A stretch of DNA of 64,000 bases, from the NCBI GenBank assembly GCA_037481715.1, contig JBBFLD010000001.1, positions 787,533 through 851,532 of the forward strand. The letters are read 5' to 3'. The DNA comes from Rosettibacter sp037481715 (GTDB lineage Bacteria > Bacteroidota > Ignavibacteria > Ignavibacteriales > Melioribacteraceae). Both the position numbers and the translations under genes were made by a program. Under the pieces are notes generated by a model, which did not search any database, was not told the DNA's origin, and saw nothing but the letters and a program-made list of their open reading frames with translations. Below are positions 1 through 9,200 of the stretch, piece after piece. The stretch's first letter is position 1, and the number at the start of each line of letters is the position of its first letter.

Positions 1-276
1 TTAACTGCTACTGCGTTACTATTTGCAATTTATCTTGTTAAACCAAGTCCATTTTGTATACTTGATGAAGTTGATGCACCGCTTGATGATGCAAATATCG
101 ATAGATTTACAAAATTATTGAAAGAATTCAGTAAGGATACTCAATTTATAATTGTAACTCACAATAAAAGAACTATGGAAGCTGCCGAAACCATGTACGG
201 CGTAACAATGCAGGAAGAAGGAATTTCAAAACTTGTTGGCGTAAGATTCGAAGAAATACCTGAATATCAAGACTAA
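1..276 (+). CDS. smc: SMC chromosome segregation ATPase, C-terminal end (partial)
   Basis: Only the last 91 codons are present; the gene enters from the left edge in frame 1 and stops with TAA at 274-276. The translation holds the C-lobe of an ABC-type ATPase head: a Walker B/signature stretch (FCILDEVDAPLDDAN), followed about 30 residues later by the H-loop VTHNKRTME, and a tail ending in RFEEIPEYQD. This arrangement, with 'DEVDAPLDDAN' and 'THNKRTMEAA', is characteristic of bacterial Smc rather than RecN or RecF. Smc forms the condensin ring with ScpAB and compacts and segregates the chromosome. The next gene starts 5 bases downstream, so it is probably cotranscribed. Confidence 0.93.
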   Translation, partial: LTATALLFAIYLVKPSPFCILDEVDAPLDDANIDRFTKLLKEFSKDTQFIIVTHNKRTMEAAETMYGVTMQEEGISKLVGVRFEEIPEYQD

Positions 277-281
277 AAATT

Positions 282-1004
282 ATGAACGAAAAAAATTTTA
301 AAATATTTGTTGACTTCGACGGGACAATAACTAAAGAAGATATTGGCGAAGTTATGTTTTTGAAATTTGGGGATGCTCAAAGAGCAAAAGAAATTGTGAA
401 CGATTGGATTAATGAAAAAATTAATGCCCGTCAATCTTGGGAATTGCTTTGCAAAACAGTGAATAATCTTGATTTAGAAAAATTCGATGAATTCCTGTTA
501 TCATCTGAAATTGACAGCAGTTTCAAAATTTTTCTTGATTACTGCAATAAAAATAATTATGAAGTAAGAATATTAAGCGACGGTCTTGATTATTACATCA
601 ACAAAATTTTATCGAAAGAAAATTTATCTCATCTCGAAGTTTATTCGAACAAATTAAATTTTGATAAAGATGGAAATCTAATTCCAATTTTTCCTTACAC
701 TGATGAAGAATGTAAAAGATGTGCTAACTGCAAAAGAAATCATGTTCTTAATTTCAGCGGCGATGATGAATACAGCATTTACATTGGCGATGGGTACTCT
801 GATGTATGTCCTGCTCAATATTGTGATTTTATTTTCGCAAAAAAATCTTTATTGAAATACTGTGAGATTAACAGAATTACTTATTTCCCCTATTCAGACT
901 TTAATGATGTTATAAAAAAGCTTGAAGAATTAAAACAGAAAAAAAGATTAAAGAAAAGATATCAAGCCGAACTAAAAAGAAAAGAAGTATATATACAAGG
1001 ATAA
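282..1004 (+). CDS. HAD-IB family phosphatase, MtnX-like
   Basis: This is a 240-residue haloacid dehalogenase-type phosphatase. Motif I is DFDGT with nucleophile D11 and acid D13. Motif II is the S99 of ILSDG, the motif III lysine is probably K151, and motif IV is GDGYSD (D170, D174). A CxxCxxC cluster (C144, C147, C150) lies in the cap/flap region just before K151; such cysteines occur in MtnX-like proteins. MtnX removes phosphate from a methionine-salvage intermediate, but no other salvage gene is nearby, so the substrate is unknown. The C-terminus is a lysine-rich helix. The gene starts 5 bases after smc and is probably in the same transcript. Confidence 0.85.
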   Translation: MNEKNFKIFVDFDGTITKEDIGEVMFLKFGDAQRAKEIVNDWINEKINARQSWELLCKTVNNLDLEKFDEFLLSSEIDSSFKIFLDYCNKNNYEVRILSDGLDYYINKILSKENLSHLEVYSNKLNFDKDGNLIPIFPYTDEECKRCANCKRNHVLNFSGDDEYSIYIGDGYSDVCPAQYCDFIFAKKSLLKYCEINRITYFPYSDFNDVIKKLEELKQKKRLKKRYQAELKRKEVYIQG

Positions 1005-1010
1005 ATTACC

Positions 1011-1595
1011 GTGAACAACTTTGCTAAAAAAATATTCAAGTACAGAAGCTATACACCAATACCTTTTCTAATTCTGATGCTTATTTTTCAAGAAGCAACA
1101 ATTGTTAGTATGATTACTGGTTTTGTAATCGTATTAATTGGAGAATTTTTCAGACTCTGGGGAGTATCATATGCTGGAAGTGAAACAAGAACTACAGGAG
1201 ATGTCGGTGGAACTTATCTTGTTATATCGGGACCATTTGCTCATGTTCGAAATCCATTGTATTTCGGAAACATTTTAATTTATGCTGGTATTGGTGTAAT
1301 GTCGATGGCACTTTATCCCTACTTGTTAATTATTGCAATTTTATTTTTCATCTGGCAGTATCAAACAATAATAAAAGAAGAAGAAACATATTTGAAAAAT
1401 AAATTTGGCAAACATTACGAAGACTACTATAATTCTGTTCCAAGGTGGATTCCAACTTTTTCGAAATATAAAAATCCAGATATTGAACAACCGCCTTTTA
1501 ATTTAAAGGCTGGCTTAAAATCGGAAAGAAGAACTTTGCAGGCAATTTCTGTAACAATTTTATTATTAATAATTCTTTTTGTGGTAACAAATTGA
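1011..1595 (+). CDS. Isoprenylcysteine methyltransferase (ICMT)/PEMT-family membrane protein
   Basis: The protein is 194 residues with about four to five membrane segments (near 15-28, 31-50, 86-117 and 177-192). The conserved core is GPFAHVRNPLYFGN (74-87, with R80-N81-P82), then an EEE triplet at 123-125 and a KFGKHYEDYYNSVPRWIP stretch. This is the SAM-binding signature of the ICMT/phospholipid methyltransferase family, which methylates lipids or prenylated substrates in the membrane. The substrate cannot be told from sequence. The start is GTG, 6 bases after the previous stop. The stop overlaps the next gene (lpxB) by 4 bases, suggesting translational coupling with envelope lipid genes. 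Confidence 0.82.
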   Translation: MNNFAKKIFKYRSYTPIPFLILMLIFQEATIVSMITGFVIVLIGEFFRLWGVSYAGSETRTTGDVGGTYLVISGPFAHVRNPLYFGNILIYAGIGVMSMALYPYLLIIAILFFIWQYQTIIKEEETYLKNKFGKHYEDYYNSVPRWIPTFSKYKNPDIEQPPFNLKAGLKSERRTLQAISVTILLLIILFVVTN

Positions 1596-2731
1596 ACAAG
1601 AAATTGATGATAGTAGCTGGCGAAGCCTCCGGTGATTTACACGGAGCTGCTATAATAAAAAAATTAAAAAATATTGAGCCTTCGATAGAGATTCTTGGAA
1701 TTGGCGGCGATAGAATGATTGATGCCGGGATGAATGCTCTTTTTCATATTAAAAAAATGGCTTTTCTTGGTCTTGTTGAAATAATCAAACATTTACCTTT
1801 TATTAAGAAGGTTCAAAAAAAATTAATCAATACAACAATTGAAAAAAATATAGAAACTATAATTTTAATTGATTATCCAGGATTTAATCTTGAACTTGCA
1901 AAGAAACTTAAAAAACTTGGAAGAAAAATTATTTATTACATCTCCCCGCAAATTTGGGCTTGGGGAAAAAGAAGAATAAAAAAAATTAAAAAATATGTAG
2001 ATAAGATGATTGTTGTTTTCCCATTCGAAGAAAAATTATATAAAGATTACGGCATTGATGCTGTGTATGTTGGACATCCATTAATTGAACATATTAAAAA
2101 TTATAATTTCATTACCAAAGATGAACTTTATGAAAAATTTGGTTTAGTTAAAGGAAAGGAAATACTTCTATTACTGCCCGGCAGCAGAAAACACGAGATA
2201 AAAAAAATTTTCCCTGAAACAATTAAAGCTGCAAACCGTCTTGCAGATATTTTTAATCTTCAAATTGTTGTAGCTTGTGCAGATAATATCAACGAAAATA
2301 TATTTTATAATTTGAGTAATTATAAAAACTATAAAATAATAAAAGGTCATACTTATGATCTTTTCAAATATTCTTATTTTGGCATAATAAAATCTGGAAC
2401 TTCTACACTTGAAGCAGGAATTTTTCAATTACCTTTTATTGTTGTTTATGCAACAAATTTTCTAACATACTTGCTTGGTCGATTGGTTGTTCAATTAGAC
2501 AGCATAGCTATGGTAAATATTTTACTCGAAGAAAAACTTGTAGAAGAATTAATTCAATCAGAATTGAATGCAGATAATATTTACGAAAAATCTTTTCGCA
2601 TTTTATCTGATAAAACAAAATATTACGAGCTGAAAGAAAAATTAATGATGCTCGAATCAAAATTAGGTGAAGCAGGTGCATCAGAAAAAGCTGTTAAATT
2701 AATTTACTCTGTAATGAATGAAACTAAGTAA
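1592..2731 (+). CDS. lpxB: Lipid-A-disaccharide synthase LpxB
   Basis: This 379-residue GT19 glycosyltransferase condenses UDP-2,3-diacylglucosamine with lipid X to give the lipid A disaccharide. Diagnostic segments are VAGEASGDLHGA (8-19), IDYPGFN (93-99), SPQIWAWGKRRIKKIKK (118-134), GHPL (161-164) and LLPGSRKHEI near 194-203. The length is normal for the family. The start is TTG at 1592 in a TTGA overlap with the previous stop. An ATG at 1607 (codon 6) is a possible alternative. It heads a lipid A block with the DUF374 gene and lpxK. Confidence 0.95.
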   Translation: MNKKLMIVAGEASGDLHGAAIIKKLKNIEPSIEILGIGGDRMIDAGMNALFHIKKMAFLGLVEIIKHLPFIKKVQKKLINTTIEKNIETIILIDYPGFNLELAKKLKKLGRKIIYYISPQIWAWGKRRIKKIKKYVDKMIVVFPFEEKLYKDYGIDAVYVGHPLIEHIKNYNFITKDELYEKFGLVKGKEILLLLPGSRKHEIKKIFPETIKAANRLADIFNLQIVVACADNINENIFYNLSNYKNYKIIKGHTYDLFKYSYFGIIKSGTSTLEAGIFQLPFIVVYATNFLTYLLGRLVVQLDSIAMVNILLEEKLVEELIQSELNADNIYEKSFRILSDKTKYYELKEKLMMLESKLGEAGASEKAVKLIYSVMNETK

Positions 2732-3383
2732 TTTTCAAAAAAAAATTTTAAGGAAGATTGGATTTTATATAGCTGATATTGCAATAAATGTTCTTTTGAA
2801 AACTTGTAAAATAAAAATTCACAAAAGTGCGAATACAGAAAAATTAATTTCAAACGGACAAAATTTCATTGCTGCATTCTGGCATGGATTTATGATAACT
2901 GGATGGTTCTTGAATAAAAATTCTAATTGTGCTGCTCTAGTAAGCAAAAGTAAAGATGGTGATTTATTAGCTCATGTTCTTGAAAAATGGGGTTACAAAG
3001 TTGTTCGTGGTTCAAGTCATATTGGCGGAAATCAAGCAATGGAAGATATGATTGAACTGTTAAAACAAAATTATTCTCTTGCAATTACACCAGATGGTCC
3101 AACAGGACCAATTTACAAAATGAAAGCTGGTGCAGTTGTTGCTGCAAAAAAAACCGGAGTCCCTTTGTTCTTAATTGGGATTGCATGTAATAAAAAAATT
3201 AATTTGAAAAGCTGGGATAGATTTGAAGTGCCTTTGCCTTTTAGTCGTATATGCGTAAAATATTCAGAACCGATTTATGTAGATGCTAATTTAACTTATG
3301 AAGAAACATCAAAGTTTATCTTAGATTGCGAGGATAAATTAAATAATTTACAAAAGGATGCATTAAAACTTTGCTTAAGCTAA
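2718..3383 (+). CDS. DUF374 lysophospholipid acyltransferase-like protein
   Basis: The protein has 221 residues. It matches the DUF374 branch of the LPLAT acyltransferase superfamily through AAFWHGF (52-58), SKSKDGDLLAHVLEKWGY (76-93), VRGSS (96-100) and the TPDGPTGP loop (124-131). H56 and the following acidic residues would take the place of the HX4D catalytic pair. An N-terminal hydrophobic helix fits membrane association. It overlaps lpxB by 14 bases and lpxK by 13, so all three are coupled. A role in acylating a lipid A precursor is inferred from this position; no separate LpxL-type gene is visible in the window. Confidence 0.8.
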   Translation: MKLSNFQKKILRKIGFYIADIAINVLLKTCKIKIHKSANTEKLISNGQNFIAAFWHGFMITGWFLNKNSNCAALVSKSKDGDLLAHVLEKWGYKVVRGSSHIGGNQAMEDMIELLKQNYSLAITPDGPTGPIYKMKAGAVVAAKKTGVPLFLIGIACNKKINLKSWDRFEVPLPFSRICVKYSEPIYVDANLTYEETSKFILDCEDKLNNLQKDALKLCLS

Positions 3384-4450
3384 TAAGAATAATATTATCG
3401 CCGTTGACATTTGTTTATGCATTTGTTGTTAAACTTAGAAATTACTTTTTTGATAAAAGAATTTTCAAAATAAAAAAGGTTAATGCAGTTGTGATTTCAG
3501 TTGGAAATTTAACTGTTGGCGGTTCTGGAAAAACACCAACAGTAATTTTTCTGGCTGATTTAATGAAAAAATATAAAATCAATGCTGGAATTTTAAGCAG
3601 AGGTTATAGAAGAAGAACACATGGATATTTATTCGTTTCTGATGGAAAAAAAATAAGAACAACTGTGGATGAATGCGGTGACGAAATGTATTTAATTTCA
3701 TCTGAAACAAATTTACCAACTGCTGTTTCTGAAAGAAGAGTTGAAGGAGCAAATAGATTGATAAAAGATTCATCTGTAAATGTTATAATTTTGGATGATG
3801 CATTTCAGCATAGATGGTTGTATCGTGACCTTGATATATTAATTTTCGACCAGAGATTCTTAAACAAAGTTAACCAAAGCGAACAAAGACTTTTGCCTCT
3901 TGGAATGATGCGGGAACCATTTGATTCTATTTCAAGAGCAGATGCTGTAATTATAAATAGGAAATTTGCAGAAAAGACAGAAATTCCATCAAAACTTTTA
4001 AAATATTTCGACAACAAAAAAATCTTTTATGGATATTATATTGCCAGCGGAATTTATGATGTTAAAACCCACAAAGAATTTTCACTTGAAGAATTCAGAG
4101 GTCAAAAAAGTCTTGTTGTTTGTGGAATTGCGAAACCATATTCATTTTTGAGTGTGCTTGAGAATAATCAAATTGATATAACTAATAAAATGATTTTTCC
4201 AGACCATAAAAATTATACACTAAAGGAAATTCAGAGCATACGAAAAAAATTTTATGATACAAATGCATATTCAGTTTTAACAACGCAAAAAGATGCAGTG
4301 AAGCTAACAAAGTTTTCCAAGGATTTAGATGATATTGATATTTATTATTTGAAAATTGAGTTGAAGCTCGAAAATCAAGAACAATTTGAAGAAATAATTC
4401 TTAACACAATAAACAAAAAAGACACTATAACAAAAGAATCGTTAACTTAA
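3371..4450 (+). CDS. lpxK: Tetraacyldisaccharide 4'-kinase LpxK
   Basis: This 359-residue inner-membrane kinase adds the 4'-phosphate to the lipid A disaccharide. It has an N-terminal amphipathic/hydrophobic helix (1-20) and the family-specific Walker A motif ISVGNLTVGGSGKTPT (GGSGKT at 50-55). SRGYRR and the stretch 'ILDDAFQHRWLYRDLDILIFD' are typical of LpxK. The start codon is TTG at 3371, inside the end of the DUF374 gene. The C-terminal half includes a FPDHKNYT segment, also family-typical. It closes the lipid A block; ppdK follows 18 bases later with its own strong Shine-Dalgarno sequence. Confidence 0.94.
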   Translation: MLKLIRIILSPLTFVYAFVVKLRNYFFDKRIFKIKKVNAVVISVGNLTVGGSGKTPTVIFLADLMKKYKINAGILSRGYRRRTHGYLFVSDGKKIRTTVDECGDEMYLISSETNLPTAVSERRVEGANRLIKDSSVNVIILDDAFQHRWLYRDLDILIFDQRFLNKVNQSEQRLLPLGMMREPFDSISRADAVIINRKFAEKTEIPSKLLKYFDNKKIFYGYYIASGIYDVKTHKEFSLEEFRGQKSLVVCGIAKPYSFLSVLENNQIDITNKMIFPDHKNYTLKEIQSIRKKFYDTNAYSVLTTQKDAVKLTKFSKDLDDIDIYYLKIELKLENQEQFEEIILNTINKKDTITKESLT

Positions 4451-4468
4451 TTAATTGGAGGTAATGCA

Positions 4469-7255
4469 ATGGCAAAATCAAAAACGCCTAAGTATGTTTA
4501 TTATTTCGGCGGCAAAAAAGCCGAAGGCAGAGCAGATATGAAAGAACTTTTAGGTGGTAAAGGTGCAAACCTCGCAGAAATGGTAAACATTGGTTTGCCT
4601 GTTCCTGCTGGTTTCACAATTACAACCGAAGTTTGTACTGCTTATTACAAAAACAACAAAAAATATCCAAAAGAATTAGAAAAGCAGGTAAAAGAAGCAC
4701 TCGCAAAAGTAGAAAAAGAGATGGGTGCTAAATTTGGCGACAAAAATAATCCTCTTCTTGTTTCAGTTCGTTCTGGTGCTCGTGCTTCAATGCCGGGAAT
4801 GATGGAAACAATCTTAAATGTTGGATTAAATAATGAAACAAGAGAAGGATTAATCAAGAAAACAAATAATCCTCGTTTTGTTTACGACTCACACCGCCGC
4901 CTTATTCAAATGTATTCCGATGTTGTAATGGAAAAAGCAGCCGGAATTGAACCTGAAGAAGGTAAAGGTGTCCGTCAACAATTAGAAGCCGAGCTTCATA
5001 AAATGAAAGAAGCTAAAGGATATAAGAGCGATACTGAATTGACTGCTGATGACTTAAAAGAATTAGTAGAAATTTATAAAGCAAAAGTTCTTGAAGTTCT
5101 TGGCAAACCTTTCCCTGAAGACCCAATGGAACAATTGTGGGGTGCAATTGGAGCTGTATTCCAGAGCTGGATGGGAAAACGAGCTGTTGCTTATAGAAGA
5201 TTTGAAGGTATTCCAGATGACTGGGGAACTGCAGTAAATGTTCAATCAATGGTATTTGGAAATATGGGCGATACCTCAGCTACAGGTGTTGCATTTACAA
5301 GAAATCCAGCAACTGGTGAAAAATATTTCTATGGTGAATGGCTGCCAAATGCACAAGGAGAGGATGTGGTTGCTGGTATCAGAACCCCAAATCCAATTAA
5401 TGAAATTGGTAAATCCGAACATAATGCACATCTCCCCTCACTTGAAAAAGCAATGCCTGAAACATACAAGGAACTAAACAGAATTCAGAAAATTCTTGAA
5501 AAACATTATCGTGATATGCTTGATATCGAATTTACAATTCAGGAAGGAAAGCTTTACATGCTTCAGTGCCGTGTTGGCAAGAGAAATGGACCAGCTGCAG
5601 TCAAGATAGCACTTGATATGTATAAAGAAAAATTAATTACAAAAGAAGAAGCAGTTCTAAGAGTAAACCCTTTACAATTAGATGAATTGCTGCATCCAAT
5701 CATTGACCCCAAAGCAGAATTGAATGCTACTGCTATAGCTAAAGGCTTGCCTGCAGGACCTGGTGGTGCAAGTGGTCAAGTTGTCTTCTCTGCTACCGAT
5801 GCAGTTGAATGGACAAAACAAGGCAAGAAGGTAATTCTTGTAAGAGAAGAAACAAATCCTGAAGATATCGAAGGAATGCGAGCTGCACAGGCAATTTTAA
5901 CTGCACGCGGTGGAATGACTTCACATGCTGCTCTTGTTGCACGCGGATGGGGCAAATGCTGTATAGTTGGTGCAGGTTCAATCAAAATTAATTATCAAGA
6001 AAAATATTTTACAGTTGGCGAACACACTGTTAAAGAAGGTGATTGGCTTACACTCAATGGTTCCAAAGGTGTTGTATATCTTGGTGAACTTCCAATGGTT
6101 AAAGCTGCAGAAGAAAATCCCGATTTCCAAGCATTCATGAAATTATGTGACCAAGTTAGAAAATTAAAAGTAAGAACTAATGCAGATACTCCAGAAGATG
6201 CAGCTAAAGCAAGAGCATTTGGTGCAGAAGGTATTGGCTTGTTCAGAACCGAACACATGTTCTATGGCAAAGATTCCGAACAACCGCTTTTCATTCTTCG
6301 TAAAATGATTGTATCTAAAACTGAAGAAGAAAGAAGAAAAGCACTCGATGAATTATTCCCCTTTGTTAAAAATGATATCAAAGGAACACTCGAGGCAATG
6401 GATGGATTTGGAGTTACAATAAGAACACTCGATCCACCTTTACATGAATTCGTTCCAAACCGTCAGGATGAAAGAGCTAAATTAGCTGAAAGTCTTGGAA
6501 TTACTCTTGACGAATTAAATGCACGCGCTGATTCATTACATGAAAATAACCCAATGATGGGACATCGCGGTGTTCGTCTTGGAATAACATATCCTGAAAT
6601 TACAGAAATGCAGGTTAGAGCTATTTTTGAAGCAGCTGCAGAATTAATTAAAGAAGGCAAAAAGCCATTCCCAGAAATTATGATTCCAGTTGTTTGTGAT
6701 GTTAAAGAACTCAAACATCAATACGATATTATTAATAAAGTTCATGCAGAAGTATGTGAAAAATTTGGATTAAAGAAAATTCCACATTTAACTGGAACAA
6801 TGATTGAAATTCCAAGAGCAGCATTGACAGCAAACAAAATTGCTGAATATGCTCAATTCTTCTCATTTGGAACAAACGACTTAACACAAATGGGATTTGG
6901 ATTTTCAAGAGATGATATTGGCGGCTTCTTGCCAGATTATCTTGAAAAGAAAATTCTTCCAGAAGACCCATTCCAATCAATTGATCAAGAAGGAATTGGT
7001 ACACTTATGAAAATTGCAGTTCAAGGTGGAAGAGCAACTCGTCCTGATTTAAAAATTGGAATTTGTGGCGAACATGGTGGTGAACCAAAATCAGTAGAAT
7101 TCTGCCATCAAATTGGATTAGATTATGTAAGCTGTTCACCATTTAGAGTACCAATTGCACGCTTGGCAGCAGCTCAAGCAGTTGTTAAAGAAAAGAATGC
7201 TGCTAAAGCCTCTAAAAAAACTGTAAAGAAATCAGCAAAATCAAAAAAGAAATAA
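4469..7255 (+). CDS. ppdK: Pyruvate, phosphate dikinase
   Basis: This 928-residue enzyme interconverts pyruvate + ATP + Pi with PEP + AMP + PPi. The order is an N-terminal ATP-grasp domain (GGKGANLAEM, then SVRSGARASMPGMMET), the central phosphohistidine domain GGMTSHAALVARG with H486 as the phosphate carrier, and the PEP-binding TIM barrel with FGTNDLTQMGFGFSRDD and the catalytic C866 in GICGEHGG. The RBS is GGAGG 9 bases before the ATG. The last roughly 22 residues form a lysine/alanine-rich tail that most homologues lack. The enzyme suggests PPi-linked glycolysis/gluconeogenesis. An inverted repeat follows the gene. Confidence 0.97.
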   Translation: MAKSKTPKYVYYFGGKKAEGRADMKELLGGKGANLAEMVNIGLPVPAGFTITTEVCTAYYKNNKKYPKELEKQVKEALAKVEKEMGAKFGDKNNPLLVSVRSGARASMPGMMETILNVGLNNETREGLIKKTNNPRFVYDSHRRLIQMYSDVVMEKAAGIEPEEGKGVRQQLEAELHKMKEAKGYKSDTELTADDLKELVEIYKAKVLEVLGKPFPEDPMEQLWGAIGAVFQSWMGKRAVAYRRFEGIPDDWGTAVNVQSMVFGNMGDTSATGVAFTRNPATGEKYFYGEWLPNAQGEDVVAGIRTPNPINEIGKSEHNAHLPSLEKAMPETYKELNRIQKILEKHYRDMLDIEFTIQEGKLYMLQCRVGKRNGPAAVKIALDMYKEKLITKEEAVLRVNPLQLDELLHPIIDPKAELNATAIAKGLPAGPGGASGQVVFSATDAVEWTKQGKKVILVREETNPEDIEGMRAAQAILTARGGMTSHAALVARGWGKCCIVGAGSIKINYQEKYFTVGEHTVKEGDWLTLNGSKGVVYLGELPMVKAAEENPDFQAFMKLCDQVRKLKVRTNADTPEDAAKARAFGAEGIGLFRTEHMFYGKDSEQPLFILRKMIVSKTEEERRKALDELFPFVKNDIKGTLEAMDGFGVTIRTLDPPLHEFVPNRQDERAKLAESLGITLDELNARADSLHENNPMMGHRGVRLGITYPEITEMQVRAIFEAAAELIKEGKKPFPEIMIPVVCDVKELKHQYDIINKVHAEVCEKFGLKKIPHLTGTMIEIPRAALTANKIAEYAQFFSFGTNDLTQMGFGFSRDDIGGFLPDYLEKKILPEDPFQSIDQEGIGTLMKIAVQGGRATRPDLKIGICGEHGGEPKSVEFCHQIGLDYVSCSPFRVPIARLAAAQAVVKEKNAAKASKKTVKKSAKSKKK

Positions 7256-7264
7256 TTAACAATA

Positions 7265-7295
7265 GTGCGGCGCAGAGTTAATTTCTGCGCTGCAC
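7265..7295 (+). terminator. Inverted repeat after ppdK, probable terminator or processing hairpin
   Basis: Arms 7265-7276 and 7284-7295 pair over 12 positions with one G-U and a 7-base loop. The stem is GC-rich in an AT-rich background. Only a weak T-rich tract (aaatttta) follows, so read-through into queA is possible. Confidence 0.6.
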
Positions 7296-7339
7296 AAATT
7301 TTAATAAACAAAATGACTAAGGAGTAAAGAGGAGAGTAA

Positions 7340-8377
7340 ATGAAGCTATCGGATTTCAAATATAATTTGCCTAAAACAGCAATAGCTAAGTTTCCTGTTT
7401 CTCCGCGCGATAAAGCTAAATTAATGGTTTTAAACAGAGCTACAGGAGAGATAGAGAATAAAATTTTCTCTGATATCATTGATTACATGGAAAAAGGCGA
7501 TGTTGTTGTTGTCAACAAAACAAAAGTTATGCAGGCAAGATTAATTGGAAAAAAAGAAAGAACCAACGCAAAAATTGAAGTATTTGTTCTAAGAGAACTA
7601 AACAAAGAAGAAAATATTTGGGATGTAATTGTAGACCCAGCAAGAAAAGTAAGAATTGGTAATCGAATCTACTTTAATGATAATCTCTGGTGTGAAGTTA
7701 TTGATAATACAACATCGCGCGGCAGAACAGTTCGATTTAATGAAGATGCCGGTGATATTTATAAAGCTATAGAAAAAATTGGCACCACTCCCCTTCCTCC
7801 ATATATTAAACGTGAACCAACTGAAGAAGACAGAGAAAACTATCAAACAATTTTTGCTGAAGTTGATGGTTCAGTTGCTGCTCCAACTGCAGGATTACAT
7901 TTTACACCTCAGCTTGTTAAAAAAATTGAAAAGAAGGGAATTAAATTTGTTCCTGTAATTCTTCATATTGGTCTTGGCACATTTAGACCAGTAGAAGTAG
8001 AAGACTTAACAAAACATCGAATGGATTCTGAATATTATGAAATTCCTGAAGAAACTGCTAATGTAATTAACACAGCATTGCAGGAAAAGAAAAATGTTTT
8101 TGTTGTTGGAACCAGCACATGTCGTGCATTAGAAAGCAGTGTTACTGCTGACGGGTTCTCGAAACCTAATGCAGGCTGGACAGATAAATTTATCTTCCCG
8201 CCATATGATTTTAAGATAACTAAAAAGCTTATTACAAATTTTCATGCACCTGAATCTACTTTACTTATGCTTGTTGCTGCTTTTGCAGGCTACGACTTTA
8301 CTATGAAAGCTTACAAAAAAGCTCTTAAAGAAGGATATAGATTTTTAAGCTACGGCGATGCAATGCTTATTCTTTAA
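7340..8377 (+). CDS. queA: tRNA preQ1(34) S-adenosylmethionine ribosyltransferase-isomerase QueA
   Basis: This 345-residue enzyme transfers and isomerises the ribosyl moiety of SAM onto preQ1 in tRNA, giving epoxyqueuosine. The start MKLSDFKYNLP, the segments FPVSPRDKAKLMVLNR and VVVNKTKVMQARL, LPPYIKR with the following YQTIFA, and the block VAAPTAGLHFTPQL are family hallmarks. The C-terminal part contains NFHAPESTLLMLVAAFAG. Length and ends are normal. The RBS is a GAGGAG tract 6-7 bases before the ATG. No other queuosine genes are in the window. A strong intrinsic terminator follows. Confidence 0.97.
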   Translation: MKLSDFKYNLPKTAIAKFPVSPRDKAKLMVLNRATGEIENKIFSDIIDYMEKGDVVVVNKTKVMQARLIGKKERTNAKIEVFVLRELNKEENIWDVIVDPARKVRIGNRIYFNDNLWCEVIDNTTSRGRTVRFNEDAGDIYKAIEKIGTTPLPPYIKREPTEEDRENYQTIFAEVDGSVAAPTAGLHFTPQLVKKIEKKGIKFVPVILHIGLGTFRPVEVEDLTKHRMDSEYYEIPEETANVINTALQEKKNVFVVGTSTCRALESSVTADGFSKPNAGWTDKFIFPPYDFKITKKLITNFHAPESTLLMLVAAFAGYDFTMKAYKKALKEGYRFLSYGDAMLIL

Positions 8378-8386
8378 TTTTTTCTG

Positions 8387-8429
8387 AATCCCGGGATTTA
8401 AACATCTCAATTTAAACCCGGGATTTTTT
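8387..8429 (+). terminator. Intrinsic terminator after queA
   Basis: An inverted repeat with arms aatcccggg(a)tttaaa and tttaaacccgggatt has one bulged A and an 8-9 base loop. It is directly followed by a run of T, the classical rho-independent layout. It separates queA from ispD. Confidence 0.88.
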
Positions 8430-8450
8430 ATTAATAAATCAATAATAGAA

Positions 8451-9146
8451 ATGAAAATTTTTGCAATCATACCTGCCGGCGGAAAAGGCGAAAGAATTAA
8501 TTCAGAAATTCCTAAACAGTATCTACAAATCAATGGGAAAGAAATAATTGCCTATACGATTGAAGTATTTCAAAAATGCGAATTAATTGATGAGATTATT
8601 ATAGCTTCTCAGAAAGATTATTTTGAATTATTAAATCAAATTAAATCAAAATATTGTTTTACAAAAATTACTGGGATCGTGGAGGGTGGGAATGAAAGAC
8701 AGTACTCTGTATTCAATGCTGTTAAATCAATTATTGCTGATAATAATGATTTGATTGTTGTTCATGATGCAGTAAGACCATTGCTTCCCCTCTCTGTTTT
8801 AGAAAATACAATAAAAACAGCAATACACTTTGGAAGTGCAATTGCTGCAATTAAAGCAAAAGATACTTTGATTAAAGGCAATGAACTTGTAGAAGATTAC
8901 ATTGACAGAAAAGAAATTTACTATGTTCAAACACCACAAATTTTCCAGTATAAAATTTTTTATGATTCAATGAAAAAAGCTGAAAAAGAAAATTTCATTG
9001 GAACCGATGAATCTATGATTGTAAAAAATGCAGGATATAAAGTTAAAATTGTTGAAGGTTCTGCATTTAATTTTAAGATTACAACTAAAGATGATTTAAA
9101 ACTTTTTTCTTCGATTTCACAAAACATGAACGTTATTAACTTTTGA
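8451..9146 (+). CDS. ispD: 2-C-methyl-D-erythritol 4-phosphate cytidylyltransferase IspD
   Basis: The 231-residue protein activates MEP with CTP in the non-mevalonate isoprenoid pathway. It has the nucleotide-binding start IPAGGKGERI (7-16, R15) and PKQYL (21-25, K22), VHDAVRPLLP (104-113), KDTLI, and the C-terminal NFKITTKDDLKL that binds the MEP side. Length is normal. It is the first gene after the queA terminator, and no clear Shine-Dalgarno is visible before the ATG. No ispF lies next to it. Confidence 0.95.
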   Translation: MKIFAIIPAGGKGERINSEIPKQYLQINGKEIIAYTIEVFQKCELIDEIIIASQKDYFELLNQIKSKYCFTKITGIVEGGNERQYSVFNAVKSIIADNNDLIVVHDAVRPLLPLSVLENTIKTAIHFGSAIAAIKAKDTLIKGNELVEDYIDRKEIYYVQTPQIFQYKIFYDSMKKAEKENFIGTDESMIVKNAGYKVKIVEGSAFNFKITTKDDLKLFSSISQNMNVINF

Positions 9147-9200
9147 ATTGTTTATCTATTATCTTTTATCTAACTTTCAACACAAAAATTTTTAGGTAAT

